Below the pieces are notes generated by a model, which saw only the letters and a program-made list of their open reading frames with translations, was not told the DNA's origin and ran no database searches. Below, in pieces: positions 40,946-50,821 of a DNA stretch of 64,000 nucleotides. Source of the DNA: Litorilituus sediminis (GTDB lineage: Bacteria > Pseudomonadota > Gammaproteobacteria > Enterobacterales > Alteromonadaceae); the NCBI RefSeq assembly GCF_004295665.1, contig NZ_CP034759.1:1860001-1924000 (forward strand). The letters are read 5' to 3'. Numbering within the stretch: the first letter of the stretch is position 1; each line of letters starts with the position of its first letter. The position numbers were made by a program, and so were the translations under genes.

Positions 40946-43258
40946 CTAGTCACCAAATATCCTTTCAAGCCAAGACATTTTTGGTTTTTCCTGTAAACAA
41001 CCTTCTTCAATCTTGATGCCAGCTGCAACAGCAGGATAAGCCGCGGTATTGTCACAGTTAGCCTTAACTGCACGACCGGTTTGTTGTTCAAATAACACAG
41101 TGGCAATTGAGTCAGGTGCAACACTTTGGTGATCAACAACCCCTTCTCGCTTGATAAAGTCGGCAAACAGTACCAGCGCACCACTACTGCCTGTTAAACC
41201 AGTAGGCTTGTTATCATCTTTGCCAATCCAAGTCGTGACTAAATGCTTATCGTCATAACCAACAAACCAACTATCTCTAAGCTGATTACTCGTCCCCGTT
41301 TTACCTGCTAACTGTCCATCCGGTACTCGCCAAGTTAGCGACTTAGCTGTGCCTTCTTTGGTTACTGCTGTTAGCGCATAATCAAGTAAATAGGCGGCAT
41401 GCTTTGACAAACGCTGCTCACTTACTTGCTGGTATTGCCAAAGTGTTTCCCCTGAAAGGGTATGTATACTGACAACACTATGACTTGCTTTGTAGTTACC
41501 TTGATCTGCTAAGGGCAAATACAACTGATTAACTTCTAAAGGTGACATATTTATCGCACCAAGTAACATGGATGGCCTGATTGTAAATTCTTGCTCATAA
41601 CCAAGCACCTGCATCACTTCAGCAATTTGCTCTAAACCTAAATCCATACCTAAATTCACCGTCGGGATATTAAGCGAGTTAATCAAGGCAGAATACAGTG
41701 ATACCTGTTGACGATATTTGCCATCATAATTTTTCGGCTGCCATTTATCGCCACTGTCATTTTTAAAAGTGACCGGCTTATCGGCTAACACAGTAGCAAA
41801 ATTATATTGCTCATAACGCTCCAATGCAGCCAGATAAATCGCTGGCTTGATCAACGAGCCAATAGGCCTTTTGGCATGCATAGCACGATTAAAGCCAGCA
41901 TAGCCACTTTCTCTACTACCTAATAATGCTCTTACTTCGCCACTTGCAATATCAGTTACCACCATGGCGGCTTGTAGGTTTGCTTGTTTATAGTTTTTCT
42001 CTAACGTAGGCAACTGTTTAGCAACCGCTTGCTCAAGCTGCTGCTGACTTGAATGTGAAAAGCCGGTAAATACTCTAATGCCTGCTCTTTGCACGCTGGT
42101 ATCAAGTAGCTCGTTTAGCTCTTGCTTAACTAACTGCAAGTAAGCGGGGTAATTTTGCTGATTAAAACGACGATTTTCTCGCACCGTTAACGGCGATTCA
42201 ATGGCAGCAATATAGTGATTTTTAGATAATAAATTTTGCTCAAACATTAACTTGAGAATGAGATCTCGCCTTTGCTTAGCACGCTTACCATGCTTCCAAG
42301 GATCATAATAACTTGGGCCTTTCGCTTGACCAACTAACAAGGCAATATCAGCGCCTGTTAACTCAGGTAACTCTTTGCCAAAATAAAAGTTCGCGGCTAA
42401 ACCAAAGCCGTAAATACCATTAGCATAATGCTGCCCTAAATAAACCTCGTTAATATAGGCTTCTAACAGCTGATCTTTGCTATAGCGCAACTCTAAAATA
42501 ATTGCCATAAATGCTTCTTGTAGCTTACGAGTAAGACTACGCTCGCGAGTCAGAAACATATTTTTCGCCAGTTGCTGCGTTAAAGTACTGCCCCCCTGCA
42601 CCGTTCGGCCTGCTTGTAAGTTTCGATATAATGCGCGAATTATTGCTAGCGGTGAAACACCATGGTGATGATAAAAATCTCGATCTTCAACCAAAAGTAA
42701 AGTATCAATAAGTAAACTCGGCACTTGCTCTAATGACACTAACACGCGATCTTCTTTATTATTCGGCACTAATCGCGCAAGTAATTTAGGCTCAAGCTGA
42801 ACATTATCTACAGGCAAACCATCTAACCATAAATCTGCAATTCGTTGCTTTTCTACATCAATGGTTATTTTTGCCTCATCACTAAAGCCACTTGGAAAAT
42901 CAAAAGCTCTGCGATACACAATAAGACGCCTTGCTGATTGGGCAAACTCTCCCGCTTCTCTGACCTTGGCAACTTTTTTATAACCATTAAGCTTTAAATC
43001 ATTTGCTATCGCCGTAATAGCGGCTTGATCATTAATGGTCAGCATTGGCACCTGACCATACACCTGTGCGGGTACTTGCCAACGTTGGCCCTCAAACGTT
43101 TTAACAACCTTAGCATCCAAATAAATAAGAAAAATGGTTAAGGCAAATAATAAAGCAAGCATAAGTTTGCCAAGCGTAGTAACACACCAGCGAAACCATG
43201 CCTTACCGACAGAACCAGTTGATTGCTCTTTTTGTGCTTTTGTTGTCTTTTTTGTCAT
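40946..43258 (-). CDS. mrcB: penicillin-binding protein 1B
   Basis: The 770-residue class A penicillin-binding protein builds septal and side-wall peptidoglycan. It has a cytosolic tail, a membrane anchor (about 28-48), the UB2H domain, and a glycosyltransferase domain with EDRDFYHHHGVSPLAI and QGGSTLTQQLAKNMFL. The transpeptidase domain has the SxxK serine in PIGSLIKPA, SLN and KTGTS. The UB2H segment (WQVPAQVYGQVPML) identifies it as PBP1B and not PBP1A. It starts nine bases after the hrpB stop on the same strand, an arrangement also known in E. coli. Confidence 0.95.
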   Translation of the reverse strand: MTKKTTKAQKEQSTGSVGKAWFRWCVTTLGKLMLALLFALTIFLIYLDAKVVKTFEGQRWQVPAQVYGQVPMLTINDQAAITAIANDLKLNGYKKVAKVREAGEFAQSARRLIVYRRAFDFPSGFSDEAKITIDVEKQRIADLWLDGLPVDNVQLEPKLLARLVPNNKEDRVLVSLEQVPSLLIDTLLLVEDRDFYHHHGVSPLAIIRALYRNLQAGRTVQGGSTLTQQLAKNMFLTRERSLTRKLQEAFMAIILELRYSKDQLLEAYINEVYLGQHYANGIYGFGLAANFYFGKELPELTGADIALLVGQAKGPSYYDPWKHGKRAKQRRDLILKLMFEQNLLSKNHYIAAIESPLTVRENRRFNQQNYPAYLQLVKQELNELLDTSVQRAGIRVFTGFSHSSQQQLEQAVAKQLPTLEKNYKQANLQAAMVVTDIASGEVRALLGSRESGYAGFNRAMHAKRPIGSLIKPAIYLAALERYEQYNFATVLADKPVTFKNDSGDKWQPKNYDGKYRQQVSLYSALINSLNIPTVNLGMDLGLEQIAEVMQVLGYEQEFTIRPSMLLGAINMSPLEVNQLYLPLADQGNYKASHSVVSIHTLSGETLWQYQQVSEQRLSKHAAYLLDYALTAVTKEGTAKSLTWRVPDGQLAGKTGTSNQLRDSWFVGYDDKHLVTTWIGKDDNKPTGLTGSSGALVLFADFIKREGVVDHQSVAPDSIATVLFEQQTGRAVKANCDNTAAYPAVAAGIKIEEGCLQEKPKMSWLERIFGD

Positions 43259-43267
43259 GCTTTGAAT

Positions 43268-45841
43268 CTACTTCGTTAATGATTGCATATGACGCTTAGT
43301 CTTGTTGGTTGGCTGCGCATTGGCCGGATCATCAGGCCAAAAATGTTTCGGATATTTGCTCTTCATATCTTTTTGAACTTGAGCATAACTGCCTTGCCAA
43401 AACTGCACTAAATCTTGAGTGACTTGAATTGGCCGCTGTGCCGGAGAAAGCAGCTCAAGCAATAAAGGGACACCGCAAGCTTTTGCGACAACACTTTGCC
43501 CTTGATATAAGCCAATAACAGGGGTTTCACTTAAACCATAAACTTCTTGCATAGGCAATGAAACTTTAGGTTTCTCCCCTTGCTGGTACGATATTTTGCA
43601 GTGCCTCCCCGTAGGGCCAACATAGTGTCTCGGTGCGGCTTGATTGAGTATTTGTTGCTGCTGATAATCTAATAAAGACAATAACATGGCTGATAAGTCT
43701 AATTTATCTAACTTTGCCTTAGCCGTAATGCCAGCCACATAAGGCTCAAACCAAAGTGCTAGATTCTCCAGTAAATAAGCGTCATCAATGACTGGCAAAC
43801 AGACACTGGCATCGCTAACATTTTGCTGTTCCTTACTCAGCCATTGCCAACGGGCCAGCAAGGCTAAATCGTTGTCTTGCCAATTTAAAAATTTAAGCCC
43901 ATGCTTTTGTAAAACGTCTCGCCATACATTAACAACCTCACTGTCATTAATACCGCTAGATAATACCTGTTCTTCAAGCAGCAACGACGCTAGCCTTCTT
44001 TGCCTTCTTGCCACCACTTTAGCGAGTTTATTATCGTACAACAGCACATCAGCACAGCGAATATCCTTGATAAAGAAGGTTTCAATTTGCTCTAAAGAAA
44101 TTGGCGCCACCAAGTTAGCAAAAGTGCGCGACTTTACTTGCATCAGCGCAGCAACAACAAGGTAGCTGTGTTGTGCTAAGGGTTCATCTTCTCTTAAACT
44201 CACTCCTGAGCCATTGGCGCAAACAAACTCACCATAAGCACCTCGGGCTTTAGCTATTCGCTCTGGGTAAGCAAAGGCCAATAATACCCCGATCATATCT
44301 AACGGCAGATTTTGCCATGTCATATCTATCTTCGCAGAGCGCGCTAAATTTTTTGCCTGCTTAATAATACGCGCAGCTTTCGGCTGATTTGCCAACTTAG
44401 CACTTGCTAATAACTCCACCCTTAATTGTAAACTGGCGCTATCACCGCCTTTTTGCCGAGGTAATATATCTCGCTCTTCTAATAAAGCAGCAAGAATACA
44501 CGCTAAAGAAGCGATAGCTTTTGCGTGACTTTTCTCAATTGCTAACGCAGCAACTATCATATGAGCAAATCTTGGGTGACAAGACAAGCTTGATATTTGC
44601 TCGCCATGCTTAGTTAAAGCTCGATTTTCATCAACTATGGCTAAAGCCTGTAGCTCCTGCCATGCTTTTTGCTCTTGTGTCGCTTTAGGTAGCTCTAACA
44701 TAGGTAAGTCAGCCAACTTAGTGACGCCCCAGCGAGCTGCTTCAATTAGCGTAGGCAATAAATCGGCTTGCTGAATTTCATTTACGCTCTGTTCTGGCCG
44801 GCGGTCAAAATCATCTTTGGCAAATAAACGAATACATTGCCCAGGCATTAATCGTCCAGCTCGCCCTGCTCGTTGAATTGCCGAGGCTTTAGCTATTTGT
44901 CGTTGAGTTAAGGTATTGATCAACTTGGCATTATCATAAATCGCGACTTTTTCTAAACCACAGTCAATGACCAAGTTAATACCATCAATCGTTAATGATG
45001 TTTCGGCAATATTCGTTGTCAGTACCAACTTCCGTTGCCCTTGCGCAACAGGCAGAATAGCTTGTTGCTGTGCACTTAAGGATAACTCACCATAAAGTTG
45101 CGATAGCAAACAATCACTAGGCATCAGGTCAATAAGGCGCTCATGTAAATAACGAATATCAGCAATGCCGGGTAAAAAAACTAAGATAGAGCCTTGATGA
45201 GTCGCTAATTTTTGCTTAATTACAGCGAGCGCATGCTCCTGCCAAGTTTGCTGAGCACTTACCGCCTGATAAGTAATATCAACAGGATAACTTCGCCCTT
45301 CACTTTGAATATAAACAGCTTCAGGTAAATGCTCGGTCAGCACAGCAACATCTAATGTCGCCGACATCAAAACGAGTTTTAAATCTTCACGCAAAGCTTG
45401 CTGCACTTCGCGCGCAAGCGCAAAAGCTAAATCACCGTGTAAACTGCGCTCATGAAATTCATCAAAAACAATTAAACCTGTGCCTGCAAGCTCAGCATCT
45501 TGTTGAATAATCTTGGTCAATATACCTTCAGTGATAACTTCTAATCGTGTCGACTCTGACACTTTACTTTCATTGCGAAGTCGATAACCCACGGTTTGAC
45601 CAACACTTTCCCCAAGCTGCTGGGCTAAATAGCTGGCAATATTTTTTACCGCTAAACGCCTTGGCTGTAATAAATAAATTTTCTGTTGTTTAAGCTCTGC
45701 TAGCGCTAATAACCATAAGGGTAGCTGCGTAGATTTACCCGCCCCAGGTGGCGCAGATAAAATTAAGCTATTGTGCTCTACAAGCGCTTGGCAAAACGAT
45801 GATTTGATTGCTTCAATAGGTAAACATGCAGAATTAGACAT
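43268..45841 (-). CDS. hrpB: ATP-dependent RNA helicase HrpB
   Basis: The 857-residue DEAH-family helicase has Walker A APPGAGKST, motif II DEFH in IVFDEFHERS, motif III SATLD, and motif VI QRAGRAGR. The C-terminal half carries HrpB-specific segments such as GRHCKISYQQGEKPKVSLPMQEVYG. The substrate is unknown. The start at 45841 (MSNSACLPIEAIKSSF) fits E. coli HrpB; a TTG 33 bases upstream also opens the frame. Neither has a strong ribosome site. It is followed by mrcB. Confidence 0.93.
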   Translation of the reverse strand: MSNSACLPIEAIKSSFCQALVEHNSLILSAPPGAGKSTQLPLWLLALAELKQQKIYLLQPRRLAVKNIASYLAQQLGESVGQTVGYRLRNESKVSESTRLEVITEGILTKIIQQDAELAGTGLIVFDEFHERSLHGDLAFALAREVQQALREDLKLVLMSATLDVAVLTEHLPEAVYIQSEGRSYPVDITYQAVSAQQTWQEHALAVIKQKLATHQGSILVFLPGIADIRYLHERLIDLMPSDCLLSQLYGELSLSAQQQAILPVAQGQRKLVLTTNIAETSLTIDGINLVIDCGLEKVAIYDNAKLINTLTQRQIAKASAIQRAGRAGRLMPGQCIRLFAKDDFDRRPEQSVNEIQQADLLPTLIEAARWGVTKLADLPMLELPKATQEQKAWQELQALAIVDENRALTKHGEQISSLSCHPRFAHMIVAALAIEKSHAKAIASLACILAALLEERDILPRQKGGDSASLQLRVELLASAKLANQPKAARIIKQAKNLARSAKIDMTWQNLPLDMIGVLLAFAYPERIAKARGAYGEFVCANGSGVSLREDEPLAQHSYLVVAALMQVKSRTFANLVAPISLEQIETFFIKDIRCADVLLYDNKLAKVVARRQRRLASLLLEEQVLSSGINDSEVVNVWRDVLQKHGLKFLNWQDNDLALLARWQWLSKEQQNVSDASVCLPVIDDAYLLENLALWFEPYVAGITAKAKLDKLDLSAMLLSLLDYQQQQILNQAAPRHYVGPTGRHCKISYQQGEKPKVSLPMQEVYGLSETPVIGLYQGQSVVAKACGVPLLLELLSPAQRPIQVTQDLVQFWQGSYAQVQKDMKSKYPKHFWPDDPANAQPTNKTKRHMQSLTK

Positions 45842-45997
45842 ATACAACGAAGGAATATTTGCAGTAGGCGACAAAACGCCAGTGTAGCAATTTTCCCATT
45901 AAAGCCCAATATTTTAGCTGAGCAAAGTCGCTAAGCTGTTGACTTTGCCTATAATTAAATCAGCACAAGTCAAACTACCACTATTTAGGGCGATAAA

Positions 45998-46486
45998 ATG
46001 ATGAAAAAGAGTTCTGATAACTGCGTTGAATTTTGTTTTTTAGCTGAGCCTACCGACGTTAATTTTGGCGGTAAAGTTCATGGTGGTATGGTGATGAAAT
46101 GGATAGATCAAGCTTCTTACGCCTGCGCAGCAAAATGGAGTAAACGCTATAGTGTGACTATATCGGCCAATGGTATTCGCTTTATCAGACCTATTTTAGT
46201 TGGTCAGATGATTACGGTTTGCGCTCGCATTGTCCATACAGGCAAAAGTAGTATGCATATTTACGTGGTTGTTCGCGCTTGCGATCCTAAAGATCACAAC
46301 TATGTAGTGACCAACCGCTGCTTTATCACCTTTATGGCAACAGATGAAAGTGGCTACCCAGTTAAAGTGGCAAAATTCACCCCTGAGTCAGAAGAAGAAA
46401 AGAAACTCGAACAAGTGGCTATGCATGCAAAAGACTTTGCCATACAGTTAGATCAAGACTTCGAAAAACAATTAGGTTGGAAATGA
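45998..46486 (+). CDS. acyl-CoA thioesterase, hotdog fold
   Basis: The 162-residue protein has a single hotdog domain with NFGGKVHGGMVMKWIDQASYACAA, where the central helix holds the active-site aspartate, plus the FIRPILVGQMI and AHIVHTGKSSMHIYV-like strands. This is the YciA / cytosolic acyl-CoA hydrolase subfamily. The enzyme releases fatty acids from CoA; chain preference is unknown. The stop overlaps the thpR start as ATGA, so the two genes are translationally coupled. Confidence 0.88.
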   Translation: MMKKSSDNCVEFCFLAEPTDVNFGGKVHGGMVMKWIDQASYACAAKWSKRYSVTISANGIRFIRPILVGQMITVCARIVHTGKSSMHIYVVVRACDPKDHNYVVTNRCFITFMATDESGYPVKVAKFTPESEEEKKLEQVAMHAKDFAIQLDQDFEKQLGWK

Positions 46487-47016
46487 AGCGATTATTTTTC
46501 GCCTTGGATATATCAGAGCACGACAAAGCAGTCATTGCTAAATGGCGTGCTCACCATTTAACCTCTAGTTATCAACAAAGTAAAACTATCCCTCAAGATA
46601 ACTTTCATATCACCTTAGCTTTTCTTGGCTTAGTCGATAGCAGTCAACAAAACAGACTCATCACAAACATGACGCAATTACGACAACAAGCCGAATTATC
46701 AGGATCTTTGCCTTTAACCTTAAATCAAATTGGGTTATTTAAAAAACCACAAGTGCTATATATAGCCAATACTGAGATCCCTAAAGCCTTAGTTACGCTT
46801 CATGCGCAAGTCAACAATCTTGCACATAAAGAACAACTGCCAATAGAAGAAAGAGCTTACCTACCGCATATCAGTTTATTTCGAAAAGCGAAAAATCTCG
46901 CAATTGATTTAAGCAATCCGAACATTCAAATAAGCGCTCCTTCATTTAGTCTATATCAATCAATGTCACACAGTAATGGCGTGCAATACACCCCAATCGC
47001 CAGCTGGCCGATATAG
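46483..47016 (+). CDS. thpR: RNA 2',3'-cyclic phosphodiesterase (2'-5' RNA ligase family)
   Basis: The 177-residue two-histidine phosphoesterase has motifs FHITLAFLG near 41-49 and PHISLF near 125-130, the paired H-x-T/S sites. ThpR opens 2',3'-cyclic RNA ends and can ligate tRNA halves in vitro. The start at 46483 overlaps the preceding stop by four bases and gives MKRLFFALDI, the family start. A TTG two codons earlier is less likely. Confidence 0.9.
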   Translation: MKRLFFALDISEHDKAVIAKWRAHHLTSSYQQSKTIPQDNFHITLAFLGLVDSSQQNRLITNMTQLRQQAELSGSLPLTLNQIGLFKKPQVLYIANTEIPKALVTLHAQVNNLAHKEQLPIEERAYLPHISLFRKAKNLAIDLSNPNIQISAPSFSLYQSMSHSNGVQYTPIASWPI

Positions 47017-47145
47017 TTAGCGATAAAAGCAGCATGTCAGTTTTTGGGTAAAAAACTTGCATTCCCGTAAAAATATGCTTACTTGGCAAGCTATAAAAAG
47101 CCTGCTATTAGTGAAAGTTCCCGCAAGCAAAAAAGGTGTAAGAAC

Positions 47146-47595
47146 ATGCAATATTCAGCACACGGACGTTATGCAATTGAACAGCAAAATAATATTTTAC
47201 TTGTTGATGCTCAAGGCCCTTTTAATGATATAACTGCCGCTCAATATCATAAAGATATTGAAGAAATTACCGAGCAGATGACAGGCGAACCCTGGGGCTC
47301 GCTTATTACCTTTAGAGGTAACAGTGTTTTTACACCTGATGCTGAAGAACAACTAAAAGAAACCACTCATTATCGCATTCAAAAAGGCATGATCGCCATT
47401 GCCGTCGTAATCCTTAACAGCGCCTATGCAGATATGCAACAAATGCAATTACAACGTATTTATCAAGACTGTAACATTAGCTTTCACGTTTTCAGCGACG
47501 TTGCTAGTGCCAAGCAATGGCTTGATGGCTACATAGAGCAAACTGTTTTAGAAAAGTCACTCAAGGAGAAAAACAGACGAAAAAAGTTTCAATAG
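47146..47595 (+). CDS. conserved protein of unknown function, STAS-like
   Basis: The 149-residue cytosolic protein begins MQYSAHGRYAIEQQNNILLV and has alternating strands and helices (LLVDAQGPFNDITAAQYHKDIEEI, WGSLITFRGNSVFTPDAEEQL, AIAVVILNSAYADMQQM). That pattern resembles STAS/SpoIIAA-like domains. No catalytic residue is evident. The C-terminus is very basic (KEKNRRKKFQ). The start is placed at the internal ATG because the upstream 63 bases look non-coding. It lies between thpR and sfsA. Confidence 0.6.
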   Translation: MQYSAHGRYAIEQQNNILLVDAQGPFNDITAAQYHKDIEEITEQMTGEPWGSLITFRGNSVFTPDAEEQLKETTHYRIQKGMIAIAVVILNSAYADMQQMQLQRIYQDCNISFHVFSDVASAKQWLDGYIEQTVLEKSLKEKNRRKKFQ

Positions 47596-47647
47596 AAAAA
47601 AACAGATGAGTTAACATAAGCAAAACTTAGTTACTCATCAAACATTC

Positions 47648-48385
47648 ATGAAACTTGATTTACAACCTGCTACCTTAATTAAGCGCTATAAGCGCTTTCT
47701 CGCCGATGTTAAATTACCTAACGGAAATGAAATAACCATTCACTGTGCTAACACAGGCGCTATGACAGGTTGCGCTGAGCCAGGCGATACTGTGTGGTAC
47801 AGCACATCTGATAACCCAAAGCGCAAATACCCACATAGCTGGGAGCTTACCCAAAGCAAACAAGGTAATCACTTAATCTGCGTAAACACCATCAGGGCAA
47901 ATCAGCTAGTTGAAGAAGCGCTTCAAGCTAAAGTTATTAAAGAGTTAGCAGGCTTTAACACCATTAAGCGTGAAGTAAAATACGGTAATGAAAACTCAAA
48001 AATAGACTTTTTATTAACCAATAACAACCAGCAAGCGCTCTACCTTGAAGTAAAAAGCGTTACCTTGCTATCAGCTAACCATGATAATAACTTAGGGCAA
48101 GGCCACTTCCCTGATGCGGTGACAGCACGCGGACAAAAACATTTAAGAGAATTAACAGAGCTTGCCAAGCTAAGCCAAAGCGAGGCAGCTTTACTCTTTG
48201 GCGTGCTCCATAGTGGAATTAATACCGTAAGTGCTGCAAAGCATATAGATAACACTTATGCGCAACTATTAACTCAAGCACATGATGCTGGCGTAAAGGT
48301 CTTAGCATATAAGGCAAACTTTGCCTTAACTGACAATAGCGTCACCATTGAATTTAAAGAAGCAATTCCAGTGACATTCAGTTAA
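47648..48385 (+). CDS. sfsA: SfsA family protein
   Basis: The 245-residue protein matches Sfs[31 protein letters not shown] near the N-terminus, [10 protein letters not shown], and a nuclease-like core with IDFLL and YLEVKSVTL. SfsA was named for stimulating maltose use, and its fold includes an OB domain with a PD-(D/E)xK-like domain. The true role is unsettled. It lies upstream of dksA, the same order as in E. coli. Confidence 0.93.
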   Translation: MKLDLQPATLIKRYKRFLADVKLPNGNEITIHCANTGAMTGCAEPGDTVWYSTSDNPKRKYPHSWELTQSKQGNHLICVNTIRANQLVEEALQAKVIKELAGFNTIKREVKYGNENSKIDFLLTNNNQQALYLEVKSVTLLSANHDNNLGQGHFPDAVTARGQKHLRELTELAKLSQSEAALLFGVLHSGINTVSAAKHIDNTYAQLLTQAHDAGVKVLAYKANFALTDNSVTIEFKEAIPVTFS

Positions 48386-48685
48386 GTTAAGACTAAATAT
48401 CCACAGATAAATATTGACGAACCCTAGTAAAACTTGCTAAAAAAGCTTGCTCATAAATAATGATGTATTAGTTCATTTAGCATAAAGCATATATAACAGA
48501 CTGATTAATAAGAAATAAAAATTTATTTATCAACAGCCATTGATTTTTATCTTCAACAGCACAATATAAAGCAAATTAATTAGGTCTATATAAAATATTG
48601 GCACTTACAACCAAGATCTATCACCAGTGAAAAGTGTGATATATTTATAATAAGTCTTGGTCTATGTAGCATTAGGAGATTAAGC
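48386..48685. other. sfsA-dksA intergenic region
   Basis: This 300-base AT-rich gap holds the dksA promoter, with an AGGAG ribosome site at its end. I see no separate gene or strong terminator. Confidence 0.4.
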
Positions 48686-49132
48686 ATGCCAAACAGTAAA
48701 AACAAAGCATTAGGTATATTAGCACTAGCTGGCGTTGAGCCATATCAAGAAAAAGCTGGTGAAGAATACATGAATGAAGCTCAACAAGAGCATTTCAAAA
48801 AGATTTTAGATGCGTGGCGAGTTCAATTACGCGAAGAAGTTGATCGCACCGTAACACATATGCAAGATGAAGCAGCAAACTTTCCTGATCCTGTTGATAG
48901 AGCAGCGCAAGAAGAAGAGTTCAGCCTTGAATTACGTACCCGAGATCGCGAACGCAAATTAATTAAGAAAATTGAAAAAACTCTTCAGCTTATTGAAGAA
49001 GACGATTTTGGTTTCTGTAACTCATGTGGCATTGAAATTGGCATTCGTCGCTTAGAAGCACGCCCTACAGCCGATCTTTGTATTGAGTGTAAAACACTAG
49101 CAGAAATTAAAGAACGTCAAATGGCAGGCTAA
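48686..49132 (+). CDS. dksA: RNA polymerase-binding transcription factor DksA
   Basis: The 148-residue DksA has the coiled-coil with the acidic tip [14 protein letters not shown] (D68 and D71) that enters the polymerase secondary channel. Its zinc finger has cysteines C111, C114, C132 and C135. It works with ppGpp in the stringent response. Length is near E. coli DksA (151). A strong ribosome site (AGGAG) precedes the ATG. It is followed 25 bases later by gluQ, the common gammaproteobacterial pairing. Confidence 0.97.
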   Translation: MPNSKNKALGILALAGVEPYQEKAGEEYMNEAQQEHFKKILDAWRVQLREEVDRTVTHMQDEAANFPDPVDRAAQEEEFSLELRTRDRERKLIKKIEKTLQLIEEDDFGFCNSCGIEIGIRRLEARPTADLCIECKTLAEIKERQMAG

Positions 49133-49157
49133 ATCAAACGTTAACTTTTATTAACGT

Positions 49158-50072
49158 ATGAATACTCTGCAAGCTAGGCGACCACACATTAGCGAACAAG
49201 CTAATCAATACCGTGGTCGCTTTGCTCCCTCTCCTTCCGGTTTACTTCACTTTGGCTCCTTAATTGCCGCATTAGCAAGTTATTTAGATGCTAAGCATCA
49301 CCACGGCAAGTGGCTTGTTAGAATTGAAGATATTGATCCCCCCAGAGAACTAAAAGGCGCAAGTAAAGCGATACTGACAACGCTAGAGGCATATGGTCTT
49401 CACTGGGATGAGCAAGTTCTCTACCAAAGTAAGCAAAGCAATAGCTATCGTGAGGTACTACACCAATTACAACAGCAAGAGCTAAGCTACTTTTGCCAAT
49501 GCACACGGGCGCAAATTAAAGCCATTGGCGGCATATACCAAGGGCATTGTCGCTCATTAAATCTTGAAGAAAAAAATAGCGCTATTCGCCTTAAAAATAC
49601 TTATGGCATTCATCAGTTTAACGATATTTTCCAAGGGCAAACTCTTTGTAATAAACAACTTGCACAAGAAGATTTTATCATTCATAGAAAAGATGGCTTA
49701 TTTGCCTACCAGCTTGCTGTTGTGGTAGATGATATCGAGCAACAAATCAATCATGTTGTCCGTGGCTGCGACCTATTAGAGCCAACGGCACGACAATTAA
49801 CATTTTTTAAAACACTCGCATGCCCTGCCCCGCAATATGGTCATGTACCTTTAGCGGTAACATCTGAAGGCTATAAACTAAGTAAACAAAATAAAGCACC
49901 AGCAATTGATGATAAAAAACCACAGCCTTCTTTACTTGCTGCGCTAAACTTTTTAGGACAAAAGCCACCTACTGATCTTGAGCTCGCTAGCGTGGAAGAA
50001 ATTATCAGCTGGGCCACCAAGTATTGGCAACGTGCCTTAGTGCCAAAGCAAAGCGAAATAATCATAGACTAA
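49158..50072 (+). CDS. gluQ: glutamyl-queuosine tRNA(Asp) synthetase
   Basis: The 304-residue enzyme is a shortened glutamyl-tRNA synthetase without the anticodon-binding domain. It adds glutamate to the queuosine of tRNA-Asp. It has RFAPSPSGLLHFGS (HIGH-type motif), the zinc-site region CQCTRAQI...YQGHC and the KLSKQ (KMSKS-type) loop near 240. The start at 49158 gives an N-terminal extension of about 18 residues before the family start. It follows dksA. Confidence 0.94.
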   Translation: MNTLQARRPHISEQANQYRGRFAPSPSGLLHFGSLIAALASYLDAKHHHGKWLVRIEDIDPPRELKGASKAILTTLEAYGLHWDEQVLYQSKQSNSYREVLHQLQQQELSYFCQCTRAQIKAIGGIYQGHCRSLNLEEKNSAIRLKNTYGIHQFNDIFQGQTLCNKQLAQEDFIIHRKDGLFAYQLAVVVDDIEQQINHVVRGCDLLEPTARQLTFFKTLACPAPQYGHVPLAVTSEGYKLSKQNKAPAIDDKKPQPSLLAALNFLGQKPPTDLELASVEEIISWATKYWQRALVPKQSEIIID

Positions 50073-50094
50073 CCCAAAAACTTAAGGACTAAAC

Positions 50095-50760
50095 ATGTCA
50101 AAAACAATTGTGATCACCGGAGCAAACCGCGGCATAGGTTTAGCTATGGCCAAATTATCAAGCCAAGCAGGCAACACAGTTTATGCACTGTGTCGTCAGT
50201 CTTCTGCTGAATTAGAACAGCTTAATGTTAAGGTGATAACCGGTGTCGATGTTGCACAAGAAGCAGGTAGAGAGCTTGCTAAACAAGCACTTAACGGCGT
50301 TAAAATTGACTTACTCATTAACAATGCAGGCATTTTACGTGACGAGAGCCTGAGCAATTTAAATATCGACACCATTGAAGAACAGTTTAAGGTCAATGCC
50401 TTAGCACCACTTTGTTTAACTCAAACTTTATTAGGCAACTTAAGTGCAGGCAGTAAAGTGGCATTAATCACTTCTCGTATGGGCTCAATTAAAGATAACA
50501 CTTCAGGCGGTCGATATGGGTATCGCATGTCTAAAGCAGCACTCAATATTGCTGGCATGTCATTAGCCCAAGACTTAGCTAAAGATGAGATCGCCGTCGG
50601 CATTTACCATCCAGGTTATGTACAAACCGATATGGTAAATCACAATGGTGATATCAGTAGTGATTTAGCAGCAGAGCGCTTACTTGCTTTAATGCACTCA
50701 CTTACACTGGCTGAATCAGGTGTATTTAAGCATTCAAATGGCCAAGTATTGCCTTGGTAG
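50095..50760 (+). CDS. short-chain dehydrogenase/reductase
   Basis: The 221-residue Rossmann enzyme has the cofactor loop TGANRGIG at 7-14, the NNAG motif (LLINNAG) and the catalytic Tyr-Lys pair in YGYRMSKAALN. It resembles the small 'sniffer'/CsgA-like SDR subfamily. The substrate is unknown. It starts 22 bases after gluQ with AAGGA upstream and is probably co-transcribed. A 14-bp stem-loop ends the transcript. Confidence 0.88.
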   Translation: MSKTIVITGANRGIGLAMAKLSSQAGNTVYALCRQSSAELEQLNVKVITGVDVAQEAGRELAKQALNGVKIDLLINNAGILRDESLSNLNIDTIEEQFKVNALAPLCLTQTLLGNLSAGSKVALITSRMGSIKDNTSGGRYGYRMSKAALNIAGMSLAQDLAKDEIAVGIYHPGYVQTDMVNHNGDISSDLAAERLLALMHSLTLAESGVFKHSNGQVLPW

Positions 50761-50786
50761 CAATAGCAAGTGAAATAATTACCTGG

Positions 50787-50821
50787 GAACAACTAGCCAG
50801 TCACTAACTGGCTAGTTGTTC
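50787..50821. terminator. strong stem-loop between convergent genes
   Basis: GAACAACTAGCCAG and CTGGCTAGTTGTTC form a perfect 14-bp stem with a seven-base loop. The right arm overlaps the last codons of the leftward EAL-GGDEF gene. There is no clear T-run on either side. It probably ends or protects both transcripts. Confidence 0.7.
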